From NCBI RefSeq assembly GCF_963675905.1, contig NZ_OY780936.1:3171946-3235945 (forward strand): a stretch of DNA of 64,000 nt. Reading direction: 5' to 3'. The notes below the pieces were generated by a model. The model was not told the DNA's origin and searched no databases. It worked only from the letters and a program-made list of their open reading frames with translations. The first letter of the stretch is position 1. Each line of letters opens with the position of its first letter. Made by a program: the position numbers and the translations under genes. Of this stretch, positions 28,482 to 37,348 are shown one piece after another. This DNA is from an uncultured Bacteroides sp. GTDB taxonomy: Bacteria; Bacteroidota; Bacteroidia; Bacteroidales; Bacteroidaceae.

Positions 28482-30551
28482 TTAAAACTTCCAACGCAAC
28501 TGAAGATTGATATCTGATTTTGTATTACTGTATATTGTTTCCAGCCCCGAACCAATCTCATCCCTATCGGTATATCTTGTTTGTCCAAACTTGGCCATAA
28601 TCATTAGATTTCTATTGAAATCATATCTGGCATTAACTGCGAAACGAACTCCTTTTCCATAGAAAGATGGCATGGAAAAAGCATAAAGCATACCGCGCTC
28701 GTAGGAAGTTATTCGTGCAGCATAATCATTTGTATCAAACATACCGTAATAAACATCAAACCGAAGAGGAAGCTCTTTAAGCTTGTAAGAGAAGTTTTGA
28801 AGAAGCATAAATCCATGGTTTGGTTTTACTCCTTTAGGATTAACCCAAACCCAGTCGGCGGTTAGTTTAACTGATAAATTATCTTGCAATAAATAGCCCA
28901 CCTGATAACGAGCCTTCTGCTGAATATACGGACGCACCTCTTTTGTATCCATTCCCTCTGGAGTATAATTCTTATCTTTTACTTTGTAACGATAGCGAAA
29001 TAGCATTGTCAAATTTGTTTTAGGCATATAAGTTGCCTGCATTAAACCATCAAAACCGGACGATGGTTTATCTACTCCATACTTTAACCAAGGAAAATGA
29101 AAGATATCAGCATAAGCAAAAAATTTCCAATATTTTACAGGTTTGGCTTCAATTCCTAAATAATATCCGTTTTCGTTTTGCACACTACTTCCTTCAGAAA
29201 CAGAACGGGCATACAAGGCACGGTAATCTTTTGCATAATATCTTTGCATTAAAAGAAGCTGGTAACCTGCCAACGGAGAAAAACTAACTGTGTTAAGAGA
29301 AGCTATCCCTCCACCCTTTCCAATTGCTGTTTCACCATAGAAATAAACTTTGTTCCATCTGTATTTATAATCCATACCTAGATTAAAGAATTCCTTTCCT
29401 TTTAAATAATAGTAATTATAAGGTTTAGGATCCGGAATATAGTTTTTATCATAGAAGTAATAAACTCCGGTGAAACCCATCTTCAGATTTTTATGTGAAT
29501 AACCAACATTTCCACCCATCAGTTGAATGTTGGCCACATTCTTCCGTTCAATCTCACGCGGAATACGATGTAACCCATCTCTTTTAATAGAGTTAAGAAT
29601 TCCATCGGTTACTATTCCATCCAAATTCCTATATGAATAAAAACCGGTGAATGAAAAATTATTTTCCTGATAGGTAGCAGCCACTCCCCGAAAGTAATTA
29701 TACTCATCGGTTGAAGAGTGTTTTTTTATTCCTGTAGATTTATATCCCATAGTGGCAATAGCAGAACTTTTACCTAATGAACAATCACTGTTAATAACTA
29801 ACCCTTGTCCAAAACTCAACCGATAATTACCTAAAGCAACTGTTCTGAATTTACCAATATTATGTGCCAAAAAGTAAAATGAACAATAATCATATCCCAA
29901 GTTATTAACCGATCGTAAAAAAGGTTCTCCTGCATCCTTCTCAGCTGTAACCCCTAAGAATAACAGGTCTTTATAATGAAATCCATATCGAAGGTTATTG
30001 TAGTAAGAATTACCTATGAACTGCTTATTAACATTCTCTGTTAATAAACTATCAGAGTGATTACGATATCCTTCCTTACGATATAAAGGAATATCTAAAC
30101 GAGTTAATAACTCATGTTTTCCATATTTCAGAATATCTTTCCAACGTAACAAATAACTTTTCTCTTCAACCCCTCCAACATAAACAAAAGGAAGTAGATA
30201 CTGGATAGTCTGTCTATCGAAATCCTTCACCATCTGCAGTTCATAAATAGTCTTCATCGGACCCGAAACATATAGATAATAAAGTAAATGTTCTATTTGT
30301 TGATCGGTTAAGAAGGGAAATAGTTCCAGTTGCTCTTTAGTTATTTTATTTATATTTAAAGGATTATCTTTTAAATAAGCCAAATCTTCCAGATTGTTTG
30401 TCCAGTCTTTCTCTTCATCATCATTATCCATTGCTAATTGTTCAGTAACATCCTCCCACTCCGACGTTGTTTCGGTCTGAGCACAAAGAGGCAAATAAAA
30501 CAGAGATATTAACAGAGATACAAGATATACTCTTCTATTATTTAATCCCAT
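28482..30551 (-). CDS. Helix-hairpin-helix plus outer-membrane beta-barrel protein
   Basis: A 689-residue exported protein (signal ending LPLCAQ). After an acidic linker, residues about 60-125 resemble tandem ComEA-like helix-hairpin-helix units (NPLNINKITKEQLELFPFL, then a second KTIYELQMVKDFDRQTIQYL). The remaining 550 residues are rich in alternating aromatic beta-strands (for example YYLGIEAKPVKYWKFFAYAD) and end in an aromatic residue (LQLRWKF), as outer-membrane barrels do. HhH units usually bind DNA or proteins. A DNA-binding role at the outer membrane is possible but unproven. It follows a second outer-membrane protein gene by 3 bases. Confidence 0.78.
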   Translation of the reverse strand: MGLNNRRVYLVSLLISLFYLPLCAQTETTSEWEDVTEQLAMDNDDEEKDWTNNLEDLAYLKDNPLNINKITKEQLELFPFLTDQQIEHLLYYLYVSGPMKTIYELQMVKDFDRQTIQYLLPFVYVGGVEEKSYLLRWKDILKYGKHELLTRLDIPLYRKEGYRNHSDSLLTENVNKQFIGNSYYNNLRYGFHYKDLLFLGVTAEKDAGEPFLRSVNNLGYDYCSFYFLAHNIGKFRTVALGNYRLSFGQGLVINSDCSLGKSSAIATMGYKSTGIKKHSSTDEYNYFRGVAATYQENNFSFTGFYSYRNLDGIVTDGILNSIKRDGLHRIPREIERKNVANIQLMGGNVGYSHKNLKMGFTGVYYFYDKNYIPDPKPYNYYYLKGKEFFNLGMDYKYRWNKVYFYGETAIGKGGGIASLNTVSFSPLAGYQLLLMQRYYAKDYRALYARSVSEGSSVQNENGYYLGIEAKPVKYWKFFAYADIFHFPWLKYGVDKPSSGFDGLMQATYMPKTNLTMLFRYRYKVKDKNYTPEGMDTKEVRPYIQQKARYQVGYLLQDNLSVKLTADWVWVNPKGVKPNHGFMLLQNFSYKLKELPLRFDVYYGMFDTNDYAARITSYERGMLYAFSMPSFYGKGVRFAVNARYDFNRNLMIMAKFGQTRYTDRDEIGSGLETIYSNTKSDINLQLRWKF

Positions 30552-30554
30552 CCT

Positions 30555-31370
30555 CTAAAAATTAAATTGTAATCCGCAACATGAATTAAAACCAAGGATA
30601 GGATGCTTGCTAAAAGCCATATTAACAATAAAAGGTTGCAGATTTAATCCTACTCCAAAACTGGGAGTGAAAGGTTTTGTCCACATCCCGGCTCTGACAC
30701 TCAACTCTTTTATGGGTTCATATTCTATTCCAAACTTATAAATAGCAGGAAGAGCGAAGTCCTTTTCAATTTCAGCTGTTAATAAAAACATATCTTCCGG
30801 TTGAAAACTTACTCCCATAGTGAGAATGTTAGGAAGCTGAGCAATCTCCTCTCCCATTTTTAATTCAGTTCTTAACGGATTTACTATTAATAAAGAGATG
30901 TTCAGAATATCTGCAGGACGAACTAAAATTCCTATATCACCTGTAAATGCTGCAACATCCGGTTCATTATCAGAATAATGAATGCCTGAATAATTCATTC
31001 TGACTCCTAAACTAATCAGTTGCGATAACTGTTTATAGAAATTGAGGCCAACCATAGTTTCATTATAAGCATCGAATCCATATTTAGAAATATATAAACC
31101 TGTATTCAGATAATGATTGGGGTAATTAACTATACCGGCAAAAGATGATAATTCTTTAATACCATACCTGTTTATATATTCTAAGGATAAAGAACGGGAA
31201 GAAAGAAAACCATATGAAGCAGGATTTGAAAAGCCAGGTAATACCGATGAAGTATTACCCATAGAGTATGCACGAGTATTTATAAAACGATCAGAATCCA
31301 GAGCTTTGCAAGTATTAAACGGAGTAAATATTGTAAATAATATAAGAACGCTTAATGAGATGTATTTCAT
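30555..31370 (-). CDS. PorV/FadL-like outer-membrane barrel protein
   Basis: A 271-residue exported protein with a signal peptide (to about FNTCKA, residue 23). The N-terminal RAYSMGNTSSVLPGFSNPASYGFL matches the start of PorV/PorQ/FadL-like barrels, where a conserved mature N-terminus names an early NPA motif. The C-terminus ends in CCGLQFNF, a barrel-type terminal aromatic. It is translated just ahead of the HhH-barrel gene, so the two probably form one complex. The substrate is unknown. Confidence 0.72.
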   Translation of the reverse strand: MKYISLSVLILFTIFTPFNTCKALDSDRFINTRAYSMGNTSSVLPGFSNPASYGFLSSRSLSLEYINRYGIKELSSFAGIVNYPNHYLNTGLYISKYGFDAYNETMVGLNFYKQLSQLISLGVRMNYSGIHYSDNEPDVAAFTGDIGILVRPADILNISLLIVNPLRTELKMGEEIAQLPNILTMGVSFQPEDMFLLTAEIEKDFALPAIYKFGIEYEPIKELSVRAGMWTKPFTPSFGVGLNLQPFIVNMAFSKHPILGFNSCCGLQFNF

Positions 31371-31474
31371 AGATTAGATTTATAATTTTTAATAAAAAAT
31401 ATATAACAGGGCGCGAAGATAAGTTAAATTATATATACGTGCAAACAGAGACAAAAATATTTATCTTAAAATGA

Positions 31475-31504
31475 TTTGGTTTTAAATTTAATGCACTAAT
31501 TTTG
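31475..31504 (+). promoter_or_regulatory. Complete Bacteroidetes promoter abutting the DUF4294 start
   Basis: TTTG at 31475-31478 and TAATTTTG at 31497-31504 are separated by 18 bases, close to the TTTG/TAnnTTTG consensus. Transcription would begin at about 31508, within a few bases of the GTG at 31510. Confidence 0.6.
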
Positions 31505-31509
31505 TAGCT

Positions 31510-32115
31510 GTGAAAAGAAAGTGTAAAATAGGAATAATTATATGTTTCGCACTACTGAACTTTTCTCATGCAAAAGCTCAGAAATTAGAAACTAAACCTG
31601 CTGTACAGTGGGTGGAAGCCTGCGTATATCAAGGAGATACTATTCCTTTTGTACAACTTCGTAATATTTATGTGTATCCTCCGCTAAAATTCAAATCTCA
31701 AAAAGAATGGCGTGATTATTACCGGTTGGTTTATAACGTAAAAAAAGTACTCCCACTTTCAATAATGATTCATAATACTATTATTGAAACATACGAATAC
31801 TTACAAACTTTACCAACGGAAAAGGTTAGGAAAGCACACATGAAAAGAGTAGAAAAAGGTTTAAAAGATCAATATACTGCTCAATTCAAGAAATTATCAT
31901 ATTCTCAGGGTAAACTGCTCATTAAACTTATTGACAGGGAATGCAATCAGTCTTCTTATGAAATTATTAAAGCTTTTATGGGTAGTTTCAAAGCAGGATT
32001 CTATCAGACTTTTGCCAGTTTATTCGGAGCTAGTCTAAAGAAAGAATATGATTCAATTAAAGATGATTCGTTAACCGAAAGAGTTATCACATTAGCTGCT
32101 AACGGTCAAATTTAA
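31510..32115 (+). CDS. DUF4294 exported protein
   Basis: A 201-residue protein with a signal peptide (KRKCKIGIIICFALLNFSHAKAQ) and the DUF4294 pattern YQGDTIPFVQLRNIYVYPPL, then a helical, Lys-rich region. The family is restricted to Bacteroidetes and has no known function. The start is GTG at 31510; no in-frame ATG lies nearby, and the signal peptide needs this start. The promoter leaves almost no leader, so the mRNA may be leaderless. The last 17 bases overlap the convergent TrmH-family gene. Confidence 0.82.
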   Translation: MKRKCKIGIIICFALLNFSHAKAQKLETKPAVQWVEACVYQGDTIPFVQLRNIYVYPPLKFKSQKEWRDYYRLVYNVKKVLPLSIMIHNTIIETYEYLQTLPTEKVRKAHMKRVEKGLKDQYTAQFKKLSYSQGKLLIKLIDRECNQSSYEIIKAFMGSFKAGFYQTFASLFGASLKKEYDSIKDDSLTERVITLAANGQI

Positions 32116-32635
32116 GTTTATTAAAGAAATCCCATATAACAATACCTGTTGTAACTGATACATTTAATGAATGTTTAGTTCCATATTGCGGAATTTCAAT
32201 ACAACCATCGCTATTGTTAATAACTTCTTGTTGTACACCCTTCACTTCATTCCCCATTATTATAGCATATTTCTTCGTTGTATCTAGTTGAAGATCATTT
32301 AATAAAATACTTCCTTCCGCTTGTTCAATTGAATAAACAATATATCCATCTGCTTTTAACTTATCAACAGCATCCAGTGTATTTTTAAAGTATTCCCAAT
32401 CAACAGTAAATTCCGCTCCAAGAGCTGTTTTATGTAATTCCGGATGTGGAGGAGTAGCAGTAATTCCACATAAATAAATTGATTCAATTCTAAATGCATC
32501 CGAAGTACGAAATACAGAACCTATATTGTGTAGACTTCTTATTTCATCTAAAACCACTATTAAAGGTAACTTCTTAGCTTCTTTAAATTCTTCTGCATTA
32601 ATTCGGTTAAGTTCCGTAATCTTTAGTTTGCGCAT
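32099..32635 (-). CDS. TrmH/SpoU-family RNA 2'-O-methyltransferase
   Basis: A 178-residue SPOUT methyltransferase. The three family motifs are visible: VVLDEIRSLHNIGSVFRTSDAF, AIIMGNEVKGV and IPQYGTKHSLNVSVTTGIVIW, which form the trefoil-knot SAM site. Relatives methylate ribose 2'-OH groups in tRNA or rRNA; the target is not identifiable here. It is the short version without an extra RNA-binding domain. The gene is monocistronic, with a promoter box at 32660-32667. Confidence 0.9.
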   Translation of the reverse strand: MRKLKITELNRINAEEFKEAKKLPLIVVLDEIRSLHNIGSVFRTSDAFRIESIYLCGITATPPHPELHKTALGAEFTVDWEYFKNTLDAVDKLKADGYIVYSIEQAEGSILLNDLQLDTTKKYAIIMGNEVKGVQQEVINNSDGCIEIPQYGTKHSLNVSVTTGIVIWDFFNKLKFDR

Positions 32636-32659
32636 ACTATTAATTATTTATTCAGATGC

Positions 32660-32667
32660 AAAGATAA
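32660..32667 (-). promoter_or_regulatory. -7 promoter box for the TrmH-family gene
   Basis: Leftward TATCTTTG matches TAnnTTTG, 25 bases before the ATG. Confidence 0.65.
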
Positions 32668-32870
32668 CACAATTAACAATATGGTGTTTATAACCGTTTA
32701 AAACCTGTCAAAACTAAGAGCAAACATTTTTATAAATAAAACTAGGATATTTGATAAAAACATTTATGTAATATTCAGAATAAACAATCCAAATAAGTTA
32801 GCTAAAAGTTTATATGCATATTTAAACATCTTTTTACCTAGAATTTAGGAACAAATTCTATTAAACTTCT

Positions 32871-32878
32871 TAACTTTG
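32871..32878 (+). promoter_or_regulatory. -7 promoter box for nadA with a long leader
   Basis: TAACTTTG matches TAnnTTTG. It is the best box in the 470-base gap and would give a leader of about 225 bases. Confidence 0.5.
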
Positions 32879-32882
32879 CACA

Positions 32883-32968
32883 TTATAAACAGGTAGTTAA
32901 TTAGAATAATATTATTCCTATATATAGCTAATAATCAACTATAAGAATATATTTTACCTTGTTTATAA
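32883..32968 (+). promoter_or_regulatory. Candidate structured 5' leader of nadA
   Basis: TTATAAACAGGTA (32883-32895) pairs with TACCTTGTTTATAA (32955-32968) with one bulge. Inside lie a near-complementary pair (GTTAATTAG with CTAATAATCAAC) and a central palindrome GAATAATATTATTC. Together they make one long hairpin starting at about the predicted transcription start. The remaining 135 bases to the ATG show nothing distinct. It could be regulatory RNA, or simply AT-rich fold-back. Confidence 0.4.
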
Positions 32969-33106
32969 ACTCAGAATAACTTTATTCACTAGACTAACAA
33001 CTTTAAAAGCAAATAAAAAGCTATTTATTTACCAACACTATTAACAGGCTATTATTACTAACATTAGATTTTTAAATTAAGGAATAGAAAATAAAATATA
33101 AATATA

Positions 33107-34099
33107 ATGTATAAAGAAGAATGGTTGAAAAAAGGATTTGCAGATGAATCAGTCGATAAGTCGATAGATTTAAAAGCTGCTATTGATTCTTTACGAAAAG
33201 AAAAGAATGCTGTAATTCTGGCTCACTATTACCAGACAGGCGATATACAAGATATAGCTGATTATGTAGGAGACAGTTTGGCTCTTGCTCAATGGGCTGC
33301 AAAAACGGAAGCAGATATAATAGTTCTTTGTGGAGTTCATTTCATGGGCGAAACAGCAAAGATACTTTGTCCTGATAAGAAAGTATTGGTACCAGACTTA
33401 AATGCTGGCTGTTCTCTTGCTGATAGCTGTCCGGCTGATAAGTTTGCACAGTTTGTGAAAGAACACCCTGATCATACGGTTATTTCTTATGTTAATACTA
33501 CAGCTGCTGTAAAAGCTGTAACAGACATTGTGGTAACTTCTACTAATGCAAAACAAATAGTTGAAAGTTTCCCTAAAGACGAGAAATTAATCTTTGGTCC
33601 TGATAGGAATCTAGGTAATTATATTAATTCTGTTACTAACAGAAGTATGTTGTTATGGGATGGTGCTTGCCATGTTCACGAACAATTCTCTGTTGAAAAG
33701 ATTGTGGAGTTGAAGAAACAATATCCGGATGCTTTGATTTTAGCTCATCCTGAATGTAAAAGTGCTGTTCTAGCTCTTGCAGATTTTGTAGGATCTACAG
33801 CTGCAATATTAAAATATGCTGTTAAATCTGATAAGAAGAACTTTATTGTATCTACAGAATCAGGTATTATTCATGAAATGCGTAAGCAATGCCCTGAAAA
33901 GAACTTTATTCCGGCTCCTCCAATCGATAGTACCTGTGGTTGTAACGAATGTAACTTCATGCGTTTAAACACGCTGGAGAAGCTTTATAATTGCTTGAAA
34001 CACGAATGGCCAACTATTGAAGTGGATGAAGCTGTAGCAAAAGAAGCAGTTAAACCAATAAAAAGAATGCTTGAGGTATCAGAAAAATTAGGTTTGTAG
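33107..34099 (+). CDS. nadA: Quinolinate synthase
   Basis: This 4Fe-4S enzyme condenses iminoaspartate (from NadB, encoded at 19773) with dihydroxyacetone phosphate to quinolinate. The 330-residue protein has the conserved AHYYQTGDIQDIADYVGDSL, the cysteine-containing segments VLCGVHFMGETAKIL and LNAGCSLADSC, HPECK, and C-terminal DSTCGCNECNFMRLN. It is monocistronic, ends at a strong bidirectional terminator, and has an unusually long upstream region. Confidence 0.96.
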   Translation: MYKEEWLKKGFADESVDKSIDLKAAIDSLRKEKNAVILAHYYQTGDIQDIADYVGDSLALAQWAAKTEADIIVLCGVHFMGETAKILCPDKKVLVPDLNAGCSLADSCPADKFAQFVKEHPDHTVISYVNTTAAVKAVTDIVVTSTNAKQIVESFPKDEKLIFGPDRNLGNYINSVTNRSMLLWDGACHVHEQFSVEKIVELKKQYPDALILAHPECKSAVLALADFVGSTAAILKYAVKSDKKNFIVSTESGIIHEMRKQCPEKNFIPAPPIDSTCGCNECNFMRLNTLEKLYNCLKHEWPTIEVDEAVAKEAVKPIKRMLEVSEKLGL

Positions 34100-34121
34100 T
34101 TTTTCTATAACTTATATATTA

Positions 34122-34166
34122 AATAAAGCGGTGTTGATATTAACATGTTATCAACACCGCTTTATT
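34122..34166. terminator. Bidirectional terminator between nadA and the porZ-like gene
   Basis: Arms AATAAAGCGGTGTTGATA and TATCAACACCGCTTTATT are perfectly complementary around an eight-base loop, with A/T runs on both sides. Confidence 0.9.
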
Positions 34167-34228
34167 CATATAACTAATAAAGTAGTTAAAACTAAAAGTA
34201 GGCACAAGGTTAAGCAATATTAGATACA

Positions 34229-36523
34229 TTATTTGATGATAAGAATTTTAGTTGCAATACCTTCTTTTCCTTCGGCATCTGCAGCTAAAACAAGATATAC
34301 ACCTGAGGCTACTTTCCTGCCTTTAGAGTTTCTTCCATTCCAGGTAAACTGTCCGCCTACTGAATTTCCAGCAAAAATAAGATTTCCATTAATATCTGTT
34401 ATTTTTACATTACTATCACGTATAAGACCTGTAATAGTAATTAAGCCGGTATAATCTGGTTTAACCGGATTAGGAAATGCATGTGCGGTTGCAGAGAAGG
34501 TATTTTCTCCTTCCGTTGCATCACTCATGTAAGAAATAAGTCCTTGGTCTGTTCCAATAAATAACTCTCCTGTTTTTGGATTTAATGCTAATGATTGAAT
34601 CTTATTCGATAATAATGGACTATTTTCAGTTGTAAAATGATGAATAGTTTCAAGTCCATCTTCACTCAATAAAAATATACCATTACTTTCAGTACCTATC
34701 CATTTACGATTACCTCCATCTATACAAATAGCATTAATCCTTTCATTTGATAAAAGAAAGTCTGCCAGATTAGTTCCATCGTTTCTGGGTACTTTTATTT
34801 GAGTACAATAAAAATCATCATCGAAAAAATTAGTAGGATTATAAATAACGATAGGACCTTTTTCTGTTCCTATCCATATTGCCCCATCTTTATCTTCAAC
34901 AATAGATAGTATTTTAAGTCTTCCTAAATTAGTTCCATCTTGATTAATAAAGGAACCTATAAACTTTGTTTTATCATCGCTGGTATCTTCTAAAGTGCCG
35001 TTTGTATTAAAGCAAAATACTCCGGGTTCATATCTCATGGAAGTAATCCATGCCCAGCCTCTTTTATCAAAGATAATTCTTTCGAAAGTAGGCTTTCCAA
35101 TTAATTCCGGATGATAAAAACTAATCCATTTTCCATCGTCTTTTAAAATGTTTATAACACTATCCACATAAGAATTAAGCATCCATAAGTTGTGATTCTT
35201 ATCATATTGTAGTCCGTTTGTTCTTACATAATTTAATTTATATGATTCGTTTGGAAAGATTGTTTGGAGCGTACTATTGTTTATACTATATAATTTAATG
35301 AATTTCCGATCCATAAATTCATATACTCCTTCTCCTCCACAAGTTGCAAAGTGATGTTTCGGATTATTAGGATCTTGAATAACGGAAGTTATATCTTTAT
35401 AATCTAATCCGGTTACTTCTTTAATTCCTTCTTCCTGGAAATTATACCATTTATTATCTTCCATCATCATTATAGTACCAGGATTATTAAGCCTGATATA
35501 ATCCATTCCTCCCCCGCATATCAATAATCTGTTATTAGTAAATGTCATATAGTATGGAAGGTTTCTTTTAGGACTGTCGGGTATGATTGAAGAAACTGTT
35601 TTTTCTAATTTATTATTGTTTAGTTTATAGCTATTCAAACCTTTGTCACCATTACTACCCCAATATTGATCATTGTTTTTTGAATAAGATAAATGGTTGA
35701 AATTGTCATCTAAATCCATGTATTTTCCAGAATTATAATGATCAAATATAGCTATTGAATTATCATTACCGGCAATAAGTTTATTATCGAAGACTTCCAT
35801 ATACAAGAAGTTTCCACTAATTATACTAGTTAATTCTTGTGAGTTGATATCCAAAGAATATATCCCATTGTATGGTTGATTTCCTATAATCCTATTATCA
35901 AATATAACTAGTTGACTAAATGCGGTTGCATTAGAAAGCACCCAATTATTAGTATCTAATAAATTATCTGTTAGTTTACCTGAAAATAGACCATCTGCTG
36001 TTGCAGCGTAGATTATATTGTCTTTAACAACAGAAGAATATACTTTCTTATTTAAGACATATGTATTGGTTATTTCTTTTTTCTTCAGGTTTAGAATAAG
36101 AATGCCAAAATTAGTTGAGAAGTAAGCATAGTCACCTACAATATTTATACTGTTAAGCGTTTTATCCTGACTCATGGTTTTATTCATGAAGTCAGGAATA
36201 TTATATATACTTTCGTTTGTAAGAAGGTCTATATTGGAGTTTTTATAGACAATGATAAGAGTATTGTGTATACTACTGTATTTAATATAACTAATGCCGG
36301 TATCACTTAATAAATTGACTTTATTAAATAAACTGATGCTTTGATCTTCTGTATTATAAGAAAACAAAGCACCATCGCTAAGAGCGTATATTAAATTGTC
36401 TGCAGGTGCAGTTTGGGTTACATTATTATAGGCCAGGTGAGCTTGCCACTCTCCTATTGCCATTTGAGCTGATGTAACAGACGATATTAGGAAATATAGA
36501 AGACTAAAAATTATTTTTTTCAT
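34229..36523 (-). CDS. PorZ-like beta-propeller protein with T9SS-type C-terminal domain
   Basis: An exported protein of about 764 residues (signal ending SSVTSAQ) made of repeated propeller-like blades ([73 protein letters not shown]). The last 80 residues form an Ig-like C-terminal domain ([12 protein letters not shown] to VASGVYLV). In Porphyromonas, PorZ is a surface type IX secretion protein that delivers anionic LPS. No other T9SS genes are in this window. ATG 36523 (MKKII) is preferred; ATG 36529 also fits. It overlaps the rdgB end by 20 bases. Confidence 0.83.
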   Translation of the reverse strand: MKKIIFSLLYFLISSVTSAQMAIGEWQAHLAYNNVTQTAPADNLIYALSDGALFSYNTEDQSISLFNKVNLLSDTGISYIKYSSIHNTLIIVYKNSNIDLLTNESIYNIPDFMNKTMSQDKTLNSINIVGDYAYFSTNFGILILNLKKKEITNTYVLNKKVYSSVVKDNIIYAATADGLFSGKLTDNLLDTNNWVLSNATAFSQLVIFDNRIIGNQPYNGIYSLDINSQELTSIISGNFLYMEVFDNKLIAGNDNSIAIFDHYNSGKYMDLDDNFNHLSYSKNNDQYWGSNGDKGLNSYKLNNNKLEKTVSSIIPDSPKRNLPYYMTFTNNRLLICGGGMDYIRLNNPGTIMMMEDNKWYNFQEEGIKEVTGLDYKDITSVIQDPNNPKHHFATCGGEGVYEFMDRKFIKLYSINNSTLQTIFPNESYKLNYVRTNGLQYDKNHNLWMLNSYVDSVINILKDDGKWISFYHPELIGKPTFERIIFDKRGWAWITSMRYEPGVFCFNTNGTLEDTSDDKTKFIGSFINQDGTNLGRLKILSIVEDKDGAIWIGTEKGPIVIYNPTNFFDDDFYCTQIKVPRNDGTNLADFLLSNERINAICIDGGNRKWIGTESNGIFLLSEDGLETIHHFTTENSPLLSNKIQSLALNPKTGELFIGTDQGLISYMSDATEGENTFSATAHAFPNPVKPDYTGLITITGLIRDSNVKITDINGNLIFAGNSVGGQFTWNGRNSKGRKVASGVYLVLAADAEGKEGIATKILIIK

Positions 36524-37106
36524 AGTCATACTCTTTTAAGAAATTGCATAGCTTATTTATAGCTAACGCACGATGACTAATTTTATTTTTTATTTCGTTT
36601 CCTAATTCAGCAAAAGTCTTATCATATCCTTCCGGAACAAATATAGGATCATAGCCAAAGCCTGAATTTCCTCGTTTTTCTTTGATTATATTTCCTTTTA
36701 TGATTCCTTCGAACAGATATTCCTTATCATTAATAATTAAAGATACAGCTGTGCGAAATTGAGCTTTTCTGTTTTCTATTCCTTCCAGTTTTTCAAGTAC
36801 TTTCAGCATATTAGCTTCAGAACTTTTATCATCTCCTGCATAACGGGCCGAATAAACTCCAGGTTCATTATTAAGCGCTTCAATTTCTAAACCGGTATCG
36901 TCAGCAAAACAGTTTAAACCATAGTTTTCATGAATATATTGTGCCTTAATTAATGCATTTCCTTCTAAAGTAGTTGCAGTTTCGGGTATATCTACATCAC
37001 AATTTATATCTTTCAGACTAAGTATTTCCATCTGGTCTTTAAGTATGAACGAAACTTCTTCCAGTTTATGTTTATTATTTGTGGCAAATACAAGCTTATT
37101 TTTCAT
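36504..37106 (-). CDS. rdgB: Non-canonical purine NTP pyrophosphatase (RdgB/HAM1)
   Basis: This enzyme hydrolyses dITP, ITP and XTP to monophosphates, cleaning the nucleotide pool. The 200-residue protein has [12 protein letters not shown] at the N-terminus, [25 protein letters not shown], and the C-terminal [16 protein letters not shown]. It belongs to a leuS-yitT-rdgB-porZ run on the leftward strand, but is separated from yitT by 242 bases holding a repeat cluster. Confidence 0.95.
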   Translation of the reverse strand: MKNKLVFATNNKHKLEEVSFILKDQMEILSLKDINCDVDIPETATTLEGNALIKAQYIHENYGLNCFADDTGLEIEALNNEPGVYSARYAGDDKSSEANMLKVLEKLEGIENRKAQFRTAVSLIINDKEYLFEGIIKGNIIKEKRGNSGFGYDPIFVPEGYDKTFAELGNEIKNKISHRALAINKLCNFLKEYDYEKNNF

Positions 37107-37170
37107 TTGTTTATTTCTTTAATTTTAAGTGAGAGAAATTATTGACTATTCATATAAAAAAGTAAAATCA

Positions 37171-37275
37171 TCCCTCACATCCCTCACTTATTTTATTGAA
37201 AGGCTTTATTAAAGGGGGATATATAAGAGTGAGGGATAAAATATATCGGCTATTAATCGATCACTTATCCCTCAC
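37171..37275. repeat. TCCCTCAC/GTGAGGGA repeat cluster 1
   Basis: TCCCTCAC occurs at 37171, 37180 and 37268, and its inverse GTGAGGGA at 37229. The flanks match cluster 2 at 47.9 kb: AAATCATCCCTCA start, a middle TGAAAnGCnTTAT block, one inverted copy, then TATCCCTCAC with a TTCATC follow-up. It fills the gap between yitT and rdgB. Confidence 0.85.
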
Positions 37276-37348
37276 TTTTAGGTTCATCAGTCACCAAATT
37301 CACTCATATTGATATATTATTTAGTGTATGATTGATGTTTACTTATTG

